From Planctomycetaceae bacterium (GTDB lineage Bacteria; Planctomycetota; Planctomycetia; Pirellulales; UBA1268), in the NCBI GenBank assembly GCA_003509235.1, contig DONH01000130.1:1-5682 (forward strand): a stretch of DNA of 5,682 bases, written 5' to 3'. A model generated the notes under the pieces. That model made no database searches. It was not told the origin of the DNA and was given only the letters and a program-made list of their open reading frames with translations. The position numbers and the translations under genes were made by a program. Positions within the stretch are counted from its first letter, which is position 1, and each line of letters opens with the position of its first letter. Below, in pieces: positions 1 to 5,682 of the stretch.

Positions 1-892
1 ACACACGAAGGAGTTGTTTTGCGACTGACGTTTTTGCCAATTCAGAAAAGGCTTTGCTTTCAAGAGCAGCTGCTTCACCTATTGACTGTGTAGCTCCCTG
101 CATGATTGTGTTAAAAGCAACCATCGGTGCTGGATAATTTCCTTTTGTACGACCCACAATGACAGCGCCTGTGGTCGCTAATAAAAAGTCACTCTCTGGC
201 TTGTCCAGGACGTGCGGCAACTGTAACTCAGATCGACGTTTTAAATAGTCTCCAGTAGCAATAGCTTGCTCGATTAAGACACATGCTGACTCTCGTGCTG
301 AATGAACGGGCACACAGGCATCAACTAAACCAAGAGTTTTCGCTTGAGAACCGGTAATCGCATCACCCGAAGCTATTAGTTCGATCGCAGGACCGGTTCC
401 GATTAGTCGGGGCAAACGAACAGTGCCACCCCACCCGGGCAACAGCCCAAGCTTAACTTCCGGCATGCCGAGAATTGTCTTGTGTTTTTCAGTCGCTATC
501 CGTAGATCACATGCAAGCGCAAGTTCAAGACCTCCCCCAAGGCAAACGCCATCTATTACTGCAACGCTTGGCCATGAAAATGAAGCAAACATACCAAGGA
601 GGTTCCTGCCGTTATCACATAACTCCTTCAAGCGAGCGGGTGGCAACGACCAAACGGTATCAATCTGACCAATGTCAGCACCAGCAAGAAATGAATCATT
701 TCGAAGAGACCCTACAAGAAGACCGCGGGGTGGGTTTTGTTGAAGAAAAGCAAAAACTTGTTCAAGTTCTTGCATAAAAACCTGATTCATCACATTCTGT
801 GAGTGACCCGGCACATTGATGCCAATAGCAGTTATCCCCCCTGATAATTTCTCAATGACGAGGGTGCTGAGGGTTACTATTGGTTCCCGCAT
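1..892 (-). CDS. fadJ: FadB/FadJ-like multifunctional enoyl-CoA hydratase / 3-hydroxyacyl-CoA dehydrogenase, N-terminal part (3' end off the left edge)
   Basis: The visible 297 residues form a complete crotonase (enoyl-CoA hydratase/isomerase) domain, which hydrates trans-2-enoyl-CoA in fatty acid beta-oxidation in the cytoplasm. Oxyanion-hole segments are FLAGADI (68-74) and CLGGGLELALACD (117-129). The two catalytic glutamates of the family are present as E123 (GGGLE) and E145 (MPEVKLG), followed by LLPGWGGTVRLPRLIG. After the hydratase core, GNYPAPMVAF (251-260) and the E-SKAFSELAKT stretch match the linker that joins hydratase and dehydrogenase domains in FadB/FadJ. I therefore infer a fused alpha subunit whose NAD-binding dehydrogenase half lies beyond position 1. 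The core reads closer to FadJ than FadB, but that choice is not firm. The start is the first ATG after an in-frame stop, with AGGA (minus strand, 902-905) 9 nt upstream. It is divergent from the membrane protein gene at 1083. A monofunctional hydratase is less likely because of the linker. Confidence 0.9.
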   Translation of the reverse strand, partial: MREPIVTLSTLVIEKLSGGITAIGINVPGHSQNVMNQVFMQELEQVFAFLQQNPPRGLLVGSLRNDSFLAGADIGQIDTVWSLPPARLKELCDNGRNLLGMFASFSWPSVAVIDGVCLGGGLELALACDLRIATEKHKTILGMPEVKLGLLPGWGGTVRLPRLIGTGPAIELIASGDAITGSQAKTLGLVDACVPVHSARESACVLIEQAIATGDYLKRRSELQLPHVLDKPESDFLLATTGAVIVGRTKGNYPAPMVAFNTIMQGATQSIGEAAALESKAFSELAKTSVAKQLLRV

Positions 893-1082
893 AGTCGGTG
901 ATCCTGTCGTGGTACTTTCTGTGCAAAGTTCCGGGCTTACTGCATTCACTTGCTCGATTGACGAAAACCGCTAGTGTACCGAGAGTTTTAGAGACCGCTG
1001 GGCCTTTAAAAAGACCCGTATTATGATATCTAATAGGAACTATTGGTTTCTTATTTCTATCTCTTCTTAACCGAGCAGTCTG
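893..1082. promoter_or_regulatory. Divergent intergenic region between the fadJ-like gene and the DUF6580 gene
   Basis: This 190-bp gap must hold both outward promoters, since the two flanking genes point away from it. It is AT-rich in its right half. TATTAT at 1019-1024 is a 5/6 match to a plus-strand -10 box, and CATAAT read on the minus strand at 1026-1021 overlaps it. Neither has a convincing TTGACA-like partner at 16-18 bp, so exact promoters are not called. A pyrimidine-rich stretch (about 1043-1070) precedes the plus-strand start, and no purine-rich Shine-Dalgarno sequence is visible there. I see no RNA gene or ORF in the gap. Confidence 0.35.
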
Positions 1083-1706
1083 ATGGCTTCAAAACTAGGT
1101 GATTCACTAAAATTCAGTTCACGTGCAAAAATTGCATTATGGCTTGCACTCGTTGCAGTTGGAATTTGCGGCAGGCTGTGGCAACCCGCTTATAACGTTA
1201 CTCCATTTGCGGCGATTGGCCTTGCGGCAGGCTCTCTTTTTGGAATTTCGCTCGCTGCTGCAGCAGTTCCAATAGTAGCACTTGTTATTAGCAACATGGC
1301 ACTGCCTGGCTATGGCTCTACTGTTATGGCTCTTGTTGTATATGTTTCGCTTGCCTGTCCGGTATTATTTGGCAACCTCGTCCAACGACAAGGGTGGATT
1401 GCAGTTTTAGGAGGAAGCCTTGCCTCCTCTCTCATCTTTTTTACAACAACGAACTTTACTACGTGGGCTCTGTCTGAACTCTACCCACATACTTTATCTG
1501 GCCTCACAACGTGTTACATAGCCGCTCTTCCATTCTATCGATGGATGCCCGTGGGTGATGCCGTGTGGAGTATTTCATTATTCTCTACGCTTGTTGCAGT
1601 CGGCCGGATTCAGCAACTCGTGCAGCCGATACAAGCCATCCCAGTAACAACTGGCCACCAACAAACCGTAGATCGCTTGACTGATGAGCAAAGCGGCCGA
1701 CAATAG
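1083..1706 (+). CDS. DUF6580-type multi-spanning membrane protein, function unknown
   Basis: A 207-residue integral membrane protein with about six hydrophobic segments (roughly 16-30, 42-58, 60-76, 80-98, 106-122 and 140-176, the last probably two). It carries the pattern of the DUF6580 family: NVTPFAAIGLAAG near 38-50, then TTTNFTTWALSELYPHTLSGL and CYIAALPFY (121-152), then GD at 158-159. Family members are sometimes labelled putative transport proteins because the fold resembles small substrate-binding membrane components. No substrate is established, and none can be read from this sequence. Residues 177-207 form a hydrophilic Gln-rich tail. There is no obvious ribosome binding site: GAGCAG lies 4 nt before the ATG but is a poor match. 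The length is typical of the family. Downstream comes tRNA-Leu with no terminator between, so read-through is possible. The family call is from pattern recognition. Confidence 0.75.
   Translation: MASKLGDSLKFSSRAKIALWLALVAVGICGRLWQPAYNVTPFAAIGLAAGSLFGISLAAAAVPIVALVISNMALPGYGSTVMALVVYVSLACPVLFGNLVQRQGWIAVLGGSLASSLIFFTTTNFTTWALSELYPHTLSGLTTCYIAALPFYRWMPVGDAVWSISLFSTLVAVGRIQQLVQPIQAIPVTTGHQQTVDRLTDEQSGRQ
1677..1704 (+). promoter_or_regulatory. Possible sigma70-type promoter for tRNA-Leu and the S1 gene
   Basis: TTGACT (1677-1682, 5/6 to the -35 consensus) and GACAAT (1699-1704, 4/6 to the -10 consensus) are separated by 16 bp. They would start transcription about 50 nt before the tRNA 5' end, a usual distance. 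The elements lie inside the last codons of the upstream membrane protein gene. The -10 match is weak, so this is a candidate only. Confidence 0.25.
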
Positions 1707-1763
1707 AGACCGTGGCAGATCTGGTAAAAGCCTCAGGTCAAGAGCCACATTGACTCACTCTCC

Positions 1764-1847
<84 letters not shown>

Positions 1848-1856
1848 TTATTCATT

Positions 1857-1860
1857 AAGG
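1857..1860 (+). promoter_or_regulatory. Ribosome binding site of the S1-domain gene
   Basis: AAGG lies 8 nt before the ATG at 1869, in the short gap after the tRNA. This supports 1869 as the start rather than the in-frame GTG at 1821, which falls inside the T arm of the tRNA. Confidence 0.5.
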
Positions 1861-1868
1861 TTCTTTTG

Positions 1869-3527
1869 ATGGACGACACAGCCGGCAGCAGAACTGAGTC
1901 CGCAGAGGCTCAATCTAGTGATAGCGATTCATCATCTAAGCCTGTTGATAGAGACACAATACCTATCCAGGAAAATGAAAGTTCCCAACAATCAACTCCT
2001 GATAGTGTTCGCCAAAAACGACGAATTGCAATAGGTACACAGCGAACCGATTCCGTACAAGCAGAGACGGCTGCGCGCTACACGTACATCACCTCCAAGA
2101 CTGCTCCGACTTCAGGTGACACGCCATCAGAAACAAGCGTCGCATCCTCCTCCACAACAGAAGATAAGAAGAACACTCGGCCGAAAAAAACAAAAGAGCG
2201 TCGCCGTGGAAAACCAGACCGTGGCAGTAAGGCGTCCGCTTTCACCGACTCGATGCCTCACCAGAAGCGGGTAAATATCCCAAACCTGAGACAAGATCTC
2301 GATGAAGATCTTGAGCAGGATTTTGAAGCAGCCCTAGCCGGGCTTGAAGTCGAATCATTACTGGAACAAACGTCTCTCGTTGATCAACCAATTCAGCCAG
2401 GTGCAAAAGTTGAGGGAACCATTCTCTCAATTGGCCCTGAGACGGCCTTTATCGACTTGGGAAACCAACGACAAGGTGCTCTTCAACTCGCAGGTTTATT
2501 TGAAGAAAGTGATGAGCTACCTGAAGTAGGACAGACGCTTGAACTATCAGTAGGAGGACGCAATGAAGAAGACGGCCTTTATGAGGTTGCTCCTGCGAAC
2601 CGAGCGGTTGTGGTAGAGGACTGGTCTCAATTGGAAGTTGGCATGATCGTTGAAGCACGATGCACTGCTGTCAACAAAGGCGGGCTTGACTGCGACGTTG
2701 CCGGAATCCGAGGGTTCATGCCTACCAGCCTTATTAGTCCATGGCGAATTGAAAGCCCTGAAGAGATGATTGGGCAAACGCTCGAAAGCCTTGTCACTGA
2801 AGTTGTTCCCCACGCTCGTCGCCTTGTTTTGTCTCGTCGAGCAGTAATTGAAAAACAGGCAGCAGACGCAAAATCAAAAATGCTTGAAACGTTGCAACCT
2901 GGTGACCAGGTTGAGGGCATAGTGCGTTCGATTCGTGACTTTGGTGCTTTCGTTGATATTGGCCATGGAGTGGAAGGTCTTGTTCACGTGAGCCAACTCG
3001 CATGGGAAAGGGTAAGCGACCCGAAGGAACTCCTTGAGATTGGTCAGCACGTCCACGCCATGATTAAAAAAGTAGACAGCGACACCGGGAAGATCGGTCT
3101 TTCAATTCGTGACCTTGTCGAGAGTCCATGGACCAGAGCAGATGCCAAATATTCTATCGGATCAACAGTTCGAGGCACGGTGAGTCGAATCGCTGACTTT
3201 GGTGCCTTTGTTAAACTGGAGCCTGGTGTTGAAGGCTTGATTCACGTCTCCGAGCTAGCCACTCGACGTATTCGCAATGTAAGCGACGTTGTACGGGAAG
3301 GCGAGAAAATAGAATGCCGGGTCCTATCTGTCGATCCTGCCGAACAAAGGCTTTCGCTCTCTCTTAAAGCTCTCAACAAGACTGACTCCACCCCCGAAGA
3401 AGACCCTTCGAATGACGAGGATGACATACCAGCTTCTTCCGAAACGCAACAAAAGAAGAGCAACACTGCTTTAAAAGGTGGCATTAGCGGACAGTCAGAT
3501 GGAGCCCGCTTTGGACTTAAATGGTAA
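1869..3527 (+). CDS. S1 RNA-binding domain protein with four S1 repeats, ribosomal protein S1-like
   Basis: A 552-residue protein with four S1 (OB-fold) RNA-binding domains at about 176-247, 255-325, 343-416 and 428-502. The order and linkers follow domains 1-4 of bacterial ribosomal protein S1: domain 2 has the VNKGGLDCDVAGIRGFMP pattern and ends in LSRRAVIE. Domains 3 and 4 are canonical (DFGAFVDIGHGVEGLVHVSQL and DFGAFVKLEPGVEGLIHVSEL). The likely role is binding mRNA on the ribosome or other cytoplasmic RNA; this is inferred from the family. Residues 1-160 are low-complexity and Ser/Thr/Asp-rich, with a basic patch at about 100-122 (PKKTKERRRGKPDRGSK) and then an acidic stretch (DLDEDLEQDFE). 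The C-terminal 50 residues are acidic, then Gly-rich, ending FGLKW. Domains 5-6 of the Escherichia coli protein are missing. The start at 1869 has AAGG 8 nt upstream; the longer frame from 1821 would overlap the tRNA. A paralogous S1 protein rather than the ribosomal one remains possible. Confidence 0.9.
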   Translation: MDDTAGSRTESAEAQSSDSDSSSKPVDRDTIPIQENESSQQSTPDSVRQKRRIAIGTQRTDSVQAETAARYTYITSKTAPTSGDTPSETSVASSSTTEDKKNTRPKKTKERRRGKPDRGSKASAFTDSMPHQKRVNIPNLRQDLDEDLEQDFEAALAGLEVESLLEQTSLVDQPIQPGAKVEGTILSIGPETAFIDLGNQRQGALQLAGLFEESDELPEVGQTLELSVGGRNEEDGLYEVAPANRAVVVEDWSQLEVGMIVEARCTAVNKGGLDCDVAGIRGFMPTSLISPWRIESPEEMIGQTLESLVTEVVPHARRLVLSRRAVIEKQAADAKSKMLETLQPGDQVEGIVRSIRDFGAFVDIGHGVEGLVHVSQLAWERVSDPKELLEIGQHVHAMIKKVDSDTGKIGLSIRDLVESPWTRADAKYSIGSTVRGTVSRIADFGAFVKLEPGVEGLIHVSELATRRIRNVSDVVREGEKIECRVLSVDPAEQRLSLSLKALNKTDSTPEEDPSNDEDDIPASSETQQKKSNTALKGGISGQSDGARFGLKW

Positions 3528-3546
3528 GTACTTTTTCTGACGTGTG

Positions 3547-4821
3547 TTAGACCGTTAGAACTGTTTTTCCCATCCATTGAACTAACGCATCAGGAACCTT
3601 CACCGATCCATCAGCCTGTTGATAGTTCTCTAAAATAGCCACAATTGCCCGACTGATTGCAACAGCTGTCCCATTTAAGGTATGAACAAATTGTGTTCCC
3701 TTTTCACCTGGGTTACGGAAGCGAATACCTAATCTTCGAGCTTGATAATCAGTGCAATTCGACGTGCTTGTCACTTCACCCCACTCGCCAGCGTTACCGC
3801 GGCCAGGCATCCAAGCCTCCAAGTCATATTTCCTGTATGCGGGGCCACCCAAGTCTCCTGTTGCCGTATCAACAACTCGGTATGGTATGCCTAAACCATC
3901 AAAAATTTTGCACTCAAGATCGAGCAGTTGTTGATGCATCGCATCACTCTGATCGGGCGCCGTAAAAGCAAACATTTCAACCTTTGTAAATTGGTGAACC
4001 CGGTAGAGACCTCGAGTCGCCCTGCCATGGGCGCCCGCTTCTGTTCGGAAACAATGACTGATCCCACAAAGTTTGAGTGGTAGTTCATCGATACTAAATA
4101 TTTTTTCATGCATTGCGCCGCCAAGGGTGATCTCGGCGGTTGCAACGAGTGACAAATCACTATTACTAATTGAGTAAATCTGTGTCTCAGGGCCCCTGGG
4201 CATAAACCCGGTCCCCTCCAGTATTGAATCACGAGCAACATCTGGTGTTGTCATGACCGTAAAGCCTTCTTGCATTAATAAGTCGATTGCATACTTCTGT
4301 AATGCAAGCTCAAGCAGAACTCCGTCATTGGTAAGAAAATAAAAACCATGTCCAGCAACCCGACTGCCTGCTTCAAAGTCAAAAAGCTTTAAGTTTTCAC
4401 CTAATTCAACATGGTCTTTAGGTGTAAATGAAAAACCTGGGACACTCGAAACGCCACGACGAACTTCTGTTGCATCCGCTTCACCACCGTGAGGTGCATC
4501 TGAATGCGTGAGATTCGGTATGGACCGTAGAATCTTATCCGACTCTTCAAGTACTTCCGCCTGACGCGACTGAAGTGCAGATACCTCTTCACGGAGCCGA
4601 CGCCCCTCCACCTTCAGTGGTTCACGTTCATTAGGAGGCACTTTCCCGATTGATTTACTAACTTGGCCAGCCTCCTGATTGAGGCGATCAATATCCAACT
4701 GCAACTGCCGCCGCAAAATGTCTAACTCCGCAAACTTTGCCACATCAACGGAAGCCCCCCGAAGACAACAGTTTTCTTTGATGAAATCAATATTATCAGC
4801 AACAAAACGACGATCGAGCAC
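3547..4821 (-). CDS. serS: Seryl-tRNA synthetase
   Basis: This 424-residue class IIa enzyme (usual length about 425-430) charges tRNA-Ser with serine using ATP and can also serylate tRNA-Sec. Residues about 28-100 form the charged N-terminal coiled-coil arm that grips the long variable arm of tRNA-Ser. The catalytic core shows the motif 1 region TTPDVARDSILEGTGFMP (191-208), the serine-binding TAE loop (228-230), motif 2 with FRTEAG (258-263) and GLYRVHQFTKVEMF (271-284), the TSTSNCTDYQARR block (351-363), and motif 3 with the invariant arginine at R391, followed by ILENYQQADG. All expected core motifs are present, so it should be active. Translation starts at GTG, with GAGGAG 6 nt upstream. 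The gene is divergent from clpS. Its stop lies 19 nt from the stop of the S1 gene, which leaves no visible hairpin terminator between the convergent pair. Confidence 0.98.
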   Translation of the reverse strand: MLDRRFVADNIDFIKENCCLRGASVDVAKFAELDILRRQLQLDIDRLNQEAGQVSKSIGKVPPNEREPLKVEGRRLREEVSALQSRQAEVLEESDKILRSIPNLTHSDAPHGGEADATEVRRGVSSVPGFSFTPKDHVELGENLKLFDFEAGSRVAGHGFYFLTNDGVLLELALQKYAIDLLMQEGFTVMTTPDVARDSILEGTGFMPRGPETQIYSISNSDLSLVATAEITLGGAMHEKIFSIDELPLKLCGISHCFRTEAGAHGRATRGLYRVHQFTKVEMFAFTAPDQSDAMHQQLLDLECKIFDGLGIPYRVVDTATGDLGGPAYRKYDLEAWMPGRGNAGEWGEVTSTSNCTDYQARRLGIRFRNPGEKGTQFVHTLNGTAVAISRAIVAILENYQQADGSVKVPDALVQWMGKTVLTV

Positions 4822-4827
4822 AAATTT

Positions 4828-4833
4828 CTCCTC
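4828..4833 (-). promoter_or_regulatory. Ribosome binding site of serS
   Basis: GAGGAG on the minus strand lies 6 nt before the GTG at 4821-4819. It is the strongest Shine-Dalgarno match in the window and fixes the non-ATG start of serS. Confidence 0.8.
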
Positions 4834-4843
4834 TAAAAAAGGT

Positions 4844-4859
4844 TCAGACCGTGGTCTGA
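4844..4859. repeat. Perfect inverted repeat in the serS leader, candidate operator or leader hairpin
   Basis: TCAGACC (4844-4850) and GGTCTGA (4853-4859) are exact reverse complements separated by GT. The element lies 22 nt upstream of the serS start codon, within the serS-clpS divergent gap. The 2-nt spacer suits a dimeric DNA-binding protein better than a stable RNA hairpin. No regulator can be named from the sequence. Confidence 0.45.
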
Positions 4860-4870
4860 TTCATGAAGAC

Positions 4871-4878
4871 TCTATACT
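4871..4878. promoter_or_regulatory. Overlapping -10-like boxes for serS and clpS
   Basis: The plus strand reads TATACT at 4873-4878 (5/6 to consensus, for clpS). The minus strand reads TATAGA at 4876-4871 (for serS). A start from the minus-strand box would place the 4844-4859 inverted repeat at the very beginning of the serS transcript. Neither box has a recognisable -35 partner, so this is a candidate divergent promoter. Confidence 0.25.
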
Positions 4879-4911
4879 CAATTACAAAGATTTTGAACCT
4901 CGACACTGTTT

Positions 4912-4924
4912 GTATGGCCCATAC
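4912..4924. repeat. Short perfect inverted repeat just before clpS
   Basis: GTATGG (4912-4917) and CCATAC (4919-4924) are reverse complements around a single C. The element ends 5 nt before the clpS ATG, where a Shine-Dalgarno sequence would normally be. A 1-nt centre is too small for an RNA hairpin of full length, so a protein-binding site is the more natural reading, though chance is possible. Confidence 0.3.
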
Positions 4925-4929
4925 GCATA

Positions 4930-5274
4930 ATGACTCAAACAGCTCCCACCACAGTTCCAGACGCCCAGCCAAATCCATCTTTTCGTAAAAAGAGGGCCAA
5001 TCGACGGCAACCTCGGTACCATGTCGTCCTTTGGAATGACAATGACCACACCTATCAATATGTTGTCTCAATGCTTCAAAAGCTCTTTGGTCACCCCTCG
5101 CCAACAGGAATCAAAATGGCAACAGAGGTAGATCAAAAAGGGAAAGTTATCGTTCTTACCACAACACGGGAACACGCCGAGTTCAAACGAGACCAAATCC
5201 ACGCTTTTGGTGCTGATAAACTTATACGGAGGTCAAAGGGAGCTATGTCAGCGTCCATTGAACCCGAATCATAA
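4930..5274 (+). CDS. clpS: ClpS-type adaptor of the Clp protease
   Basis: A 114-residue ClpS-family protein. ClpS delivers proteins with destabilising N-terminal residues to the ClpA/ClpC unfoldase and ClpP in the cytoplasm. Residues 1-28 are a Pro-rich then basic flexible head. The fold begins at PRYHVVLWNDNDHTYQYVVSMLQKLFGHP (28-56), carrying the N36-D37 pair that lines the N-degron pocket. TTREHAEFKRDQIHAFG (78-94) is the helix used for docking on the Clp N-domain, and the end is SKGAMSASIEP. Compared with Escherichia coli ClpS, the pocket histidine of the VHxxG motif is Asp here (VDQKG, D68), and the gatekeeper methionine after NDDYTP is replaced by an aromatic residue (Y42 by simple alignment). 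I recall this form as usual in planctomycete ClpS, so it is probably lineage-wide rather than a decayed copy. No clear ribosome binding site precedes the ATG. No clpA or clpC is adjacent. Confidence 0.92.
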   Translation: MTQTAPTTVPDAQPNPSFRKKRANRRQPRYHVVLWNDNDHTYQYVVSMLQKLFGHPSPTGIKMATEVDQKGKVIVLTTTREHAEFKRDQIHAFGADKLIRRSKGAMSASIEPES

Positions 5275-5300
5275 CGTGAACACTTAACCCGGGGTAAGTC

Positions 5301-5348
5301 CAGAAAAGCTGTGGCCCAGATCAATTGATCTGGGCCACAGCTTTTCTG
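5301..5348. terminator. Perfect 48-bp palindrome, probable bidirectional terminator
   Basis: Every base from 5301 to 5324 pairs with its mirror from 5348 to 5325, with AATT at the centre. As RNA it gives a stem of about 22 bp with a tight loop. It has a GC-rich core (GTGGCCCAGA / TCTGGGCCAC) flanked by AAAA on one side and TTTT on the other, so the U tract is present in both directions. It starts 26 nt after the clpS stop and 44 nt beyond the stop of the convergent repeat-protein gene, as expected for a shared terminator. Confidence 0.85.
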
Positions 5349-5392
5349 ATAGCTTTTAAGAAGATAGTCTGCAAAAAAATGGCTAGGGACGC

Positions 5393-5682
5393 TTAGTCCT
5401 CATATCCACATGATGGCTCACATGGGACTTCACGCCAAACCGTCTTTGGAACACACTTCGTCACCGTGTAGGCAACCTTCTTTGGAACCAAGCGACAAAC
5501 ATCAATGGTTTTTGTGTAGTGCACAGGTCGCGTCACACAATACGGCACTTTCTTTGTATGTGTCTCTTTAACCGTCTTGCACACTTTGTAGCATTCTTCA
5601 CGACAACGCTGCTCCCGAACTATTTTGCACACTCGATAAGAGCATGTCTTCGTTCGCTGCTCCGGCACCATCTTGCATACCT
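5393..5682 (-). CDS. Cys-rich YTV-like repeat protein, C-terminal part (5' end off the right edge)
   Basis: The visible 95 C-terminal residues are highly basic and contain 11 cysteines. They consist of degenerate repeats of the form (Y)xVCK-x-V-x-E-Q: VCKMVPEQR, VCKIVREQR, VCKTVKETH, VCRLVPKKV, then AYTVTKCVPKTV. Counting from the window edge, the lead cysteines fall at residues 2, 18, 34, 48, 62 and 76, a 16-residue period that shifts to 14. The YTV-type motif is known from planctomycete proteins found in their cell-wall fraction, so a secreted, disulfide-rich structural role is the likely guess (inference). The reading frame stays open to the right edge and the repeat register continues through it, so the ATG at 5671 is internal. 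The true start and any signal peptide lie outside. It ends GYED, with TAA at 5395-5393. It is convergent with clpS across the shared terminator. Confidence 0.75.
   Translation of the reverse strand, partial: VCKMVPEQRTKTCSYRVCKIVREQRCREECYKVCKTVKETHTKKVPYCVTRPVHYTKTIDVCRLVPKKVAYTVTKCVPKTVWREVPCEPSCGYED

Noticed and set aside
423..777. Two plus-strand open frames (423-668, 475-777)
   Set aside because: They are antisense to the conserved active-site region of the fadJ-like gene and their products show no recognisable motif.
876..1048. 10-bp direct repeat ACTATTGGTT (876-885 and 1039-1048)
   Set aside because: Short, one copy lies in coding sequence, and no third copy or dyad supports a binding site.
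1712..1748. GTGGC / GCCAC pairing between the membrane protein gene and tRNA-Leu
   Set aside because: The 5-bp stem closes a 27-nt loop with no T tract, so it is not a credible terminator.
1750..1755. TTGACT resembling a -35 box
   Set aside because: It is only 9 nt before the tRNA 5' end, so any matching -10 would fall inside the tRNA.
2441..2582. Exact 12-bp direct repeat GACGGCCTTTAT (2441-2452 and 2571-2582)
   Set aside because: The two copies are read in different frames within the S1-domain gene, so they do not reflect a protein repeat and are most likely chance.
4679..4930. Plus-strand open frame of 83 codons ending at the clpS ATG
   Set aside because: It is mostly antisense to the serS coiled-coil region with an arbitrary composition; the TAA overlapping the clpS ATG looks coincidental.
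5282..5299. Imperfect inverted repeat ACTTAaCCC/GGGgTAAGT just after clpS
   Set aside because: It has an internal mismatch, no loop and no T tract; the perfect palindrome next to it explains termination better.

Overview
The window looks like ordinary chromosomal DNA from a bacterium of the Planctomycetota (inference). The evidence is a ClpS with a long hydrophilic head and a non-canonical pocket, a seryl-tRNA synthetase with a TAEITLGG / FRTEAGAHGRATRGLYRVHQF core, and a Cys-rich repeat protein carrying the YTV-type motif known from planctomycete cell-wall proteins. Base composition is moderate throughout, with no insertion sequence, CRISPR array, integrase or phage gene.

Layout, left to right. 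(1) On the minus strand and cut by the left edge is the N-terminal hydratase half of a FadB/FadJ-like multifunctional beta-oxidation protein. (2) A 190-bp divergent gap leads to a plus-strand DUF6580-type membrane protein. (3) A tRNA-Leu(GAG) gene follows, and only 21 nt after it begins a plus-strand protein with four S1 RNA-binding domains arranged like domains 1-4 of ribosomal protein S1. (4) serS (seryl-tRNA synthetase) lies convergent to the S1 gene, with a 19-nt gap. (5) clpS, the ClpAP/ClpCP N-degron adaptor, is divergent from serS. The 108-bp gap between them holds two short perfect inverted repeats. (6) A perfect 48-bp palindrome, probably a bidirectional terminator, separates clpS from (7) the C-terminal end of the Cys-rich repeat protein, cut by the right edge.

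The middle of the window has a translation and protein-turnover theme: tRNA-Leu, an S1-type RNA-binding protein, SerRS and ClpS. These genes face different ways, so only tRNA-Leu plus the S1 gene (perhaps with the DUF6580 gene) could share a transcript. I see no evidence for an undescribed multigene system. The points most worth a second look are the altered ClpS pocket, the 16-to-14-residue Cys periodicity of the right-edge protein, the tRNA/S1 mRNA junction, and the palindromes around serS and clpS.
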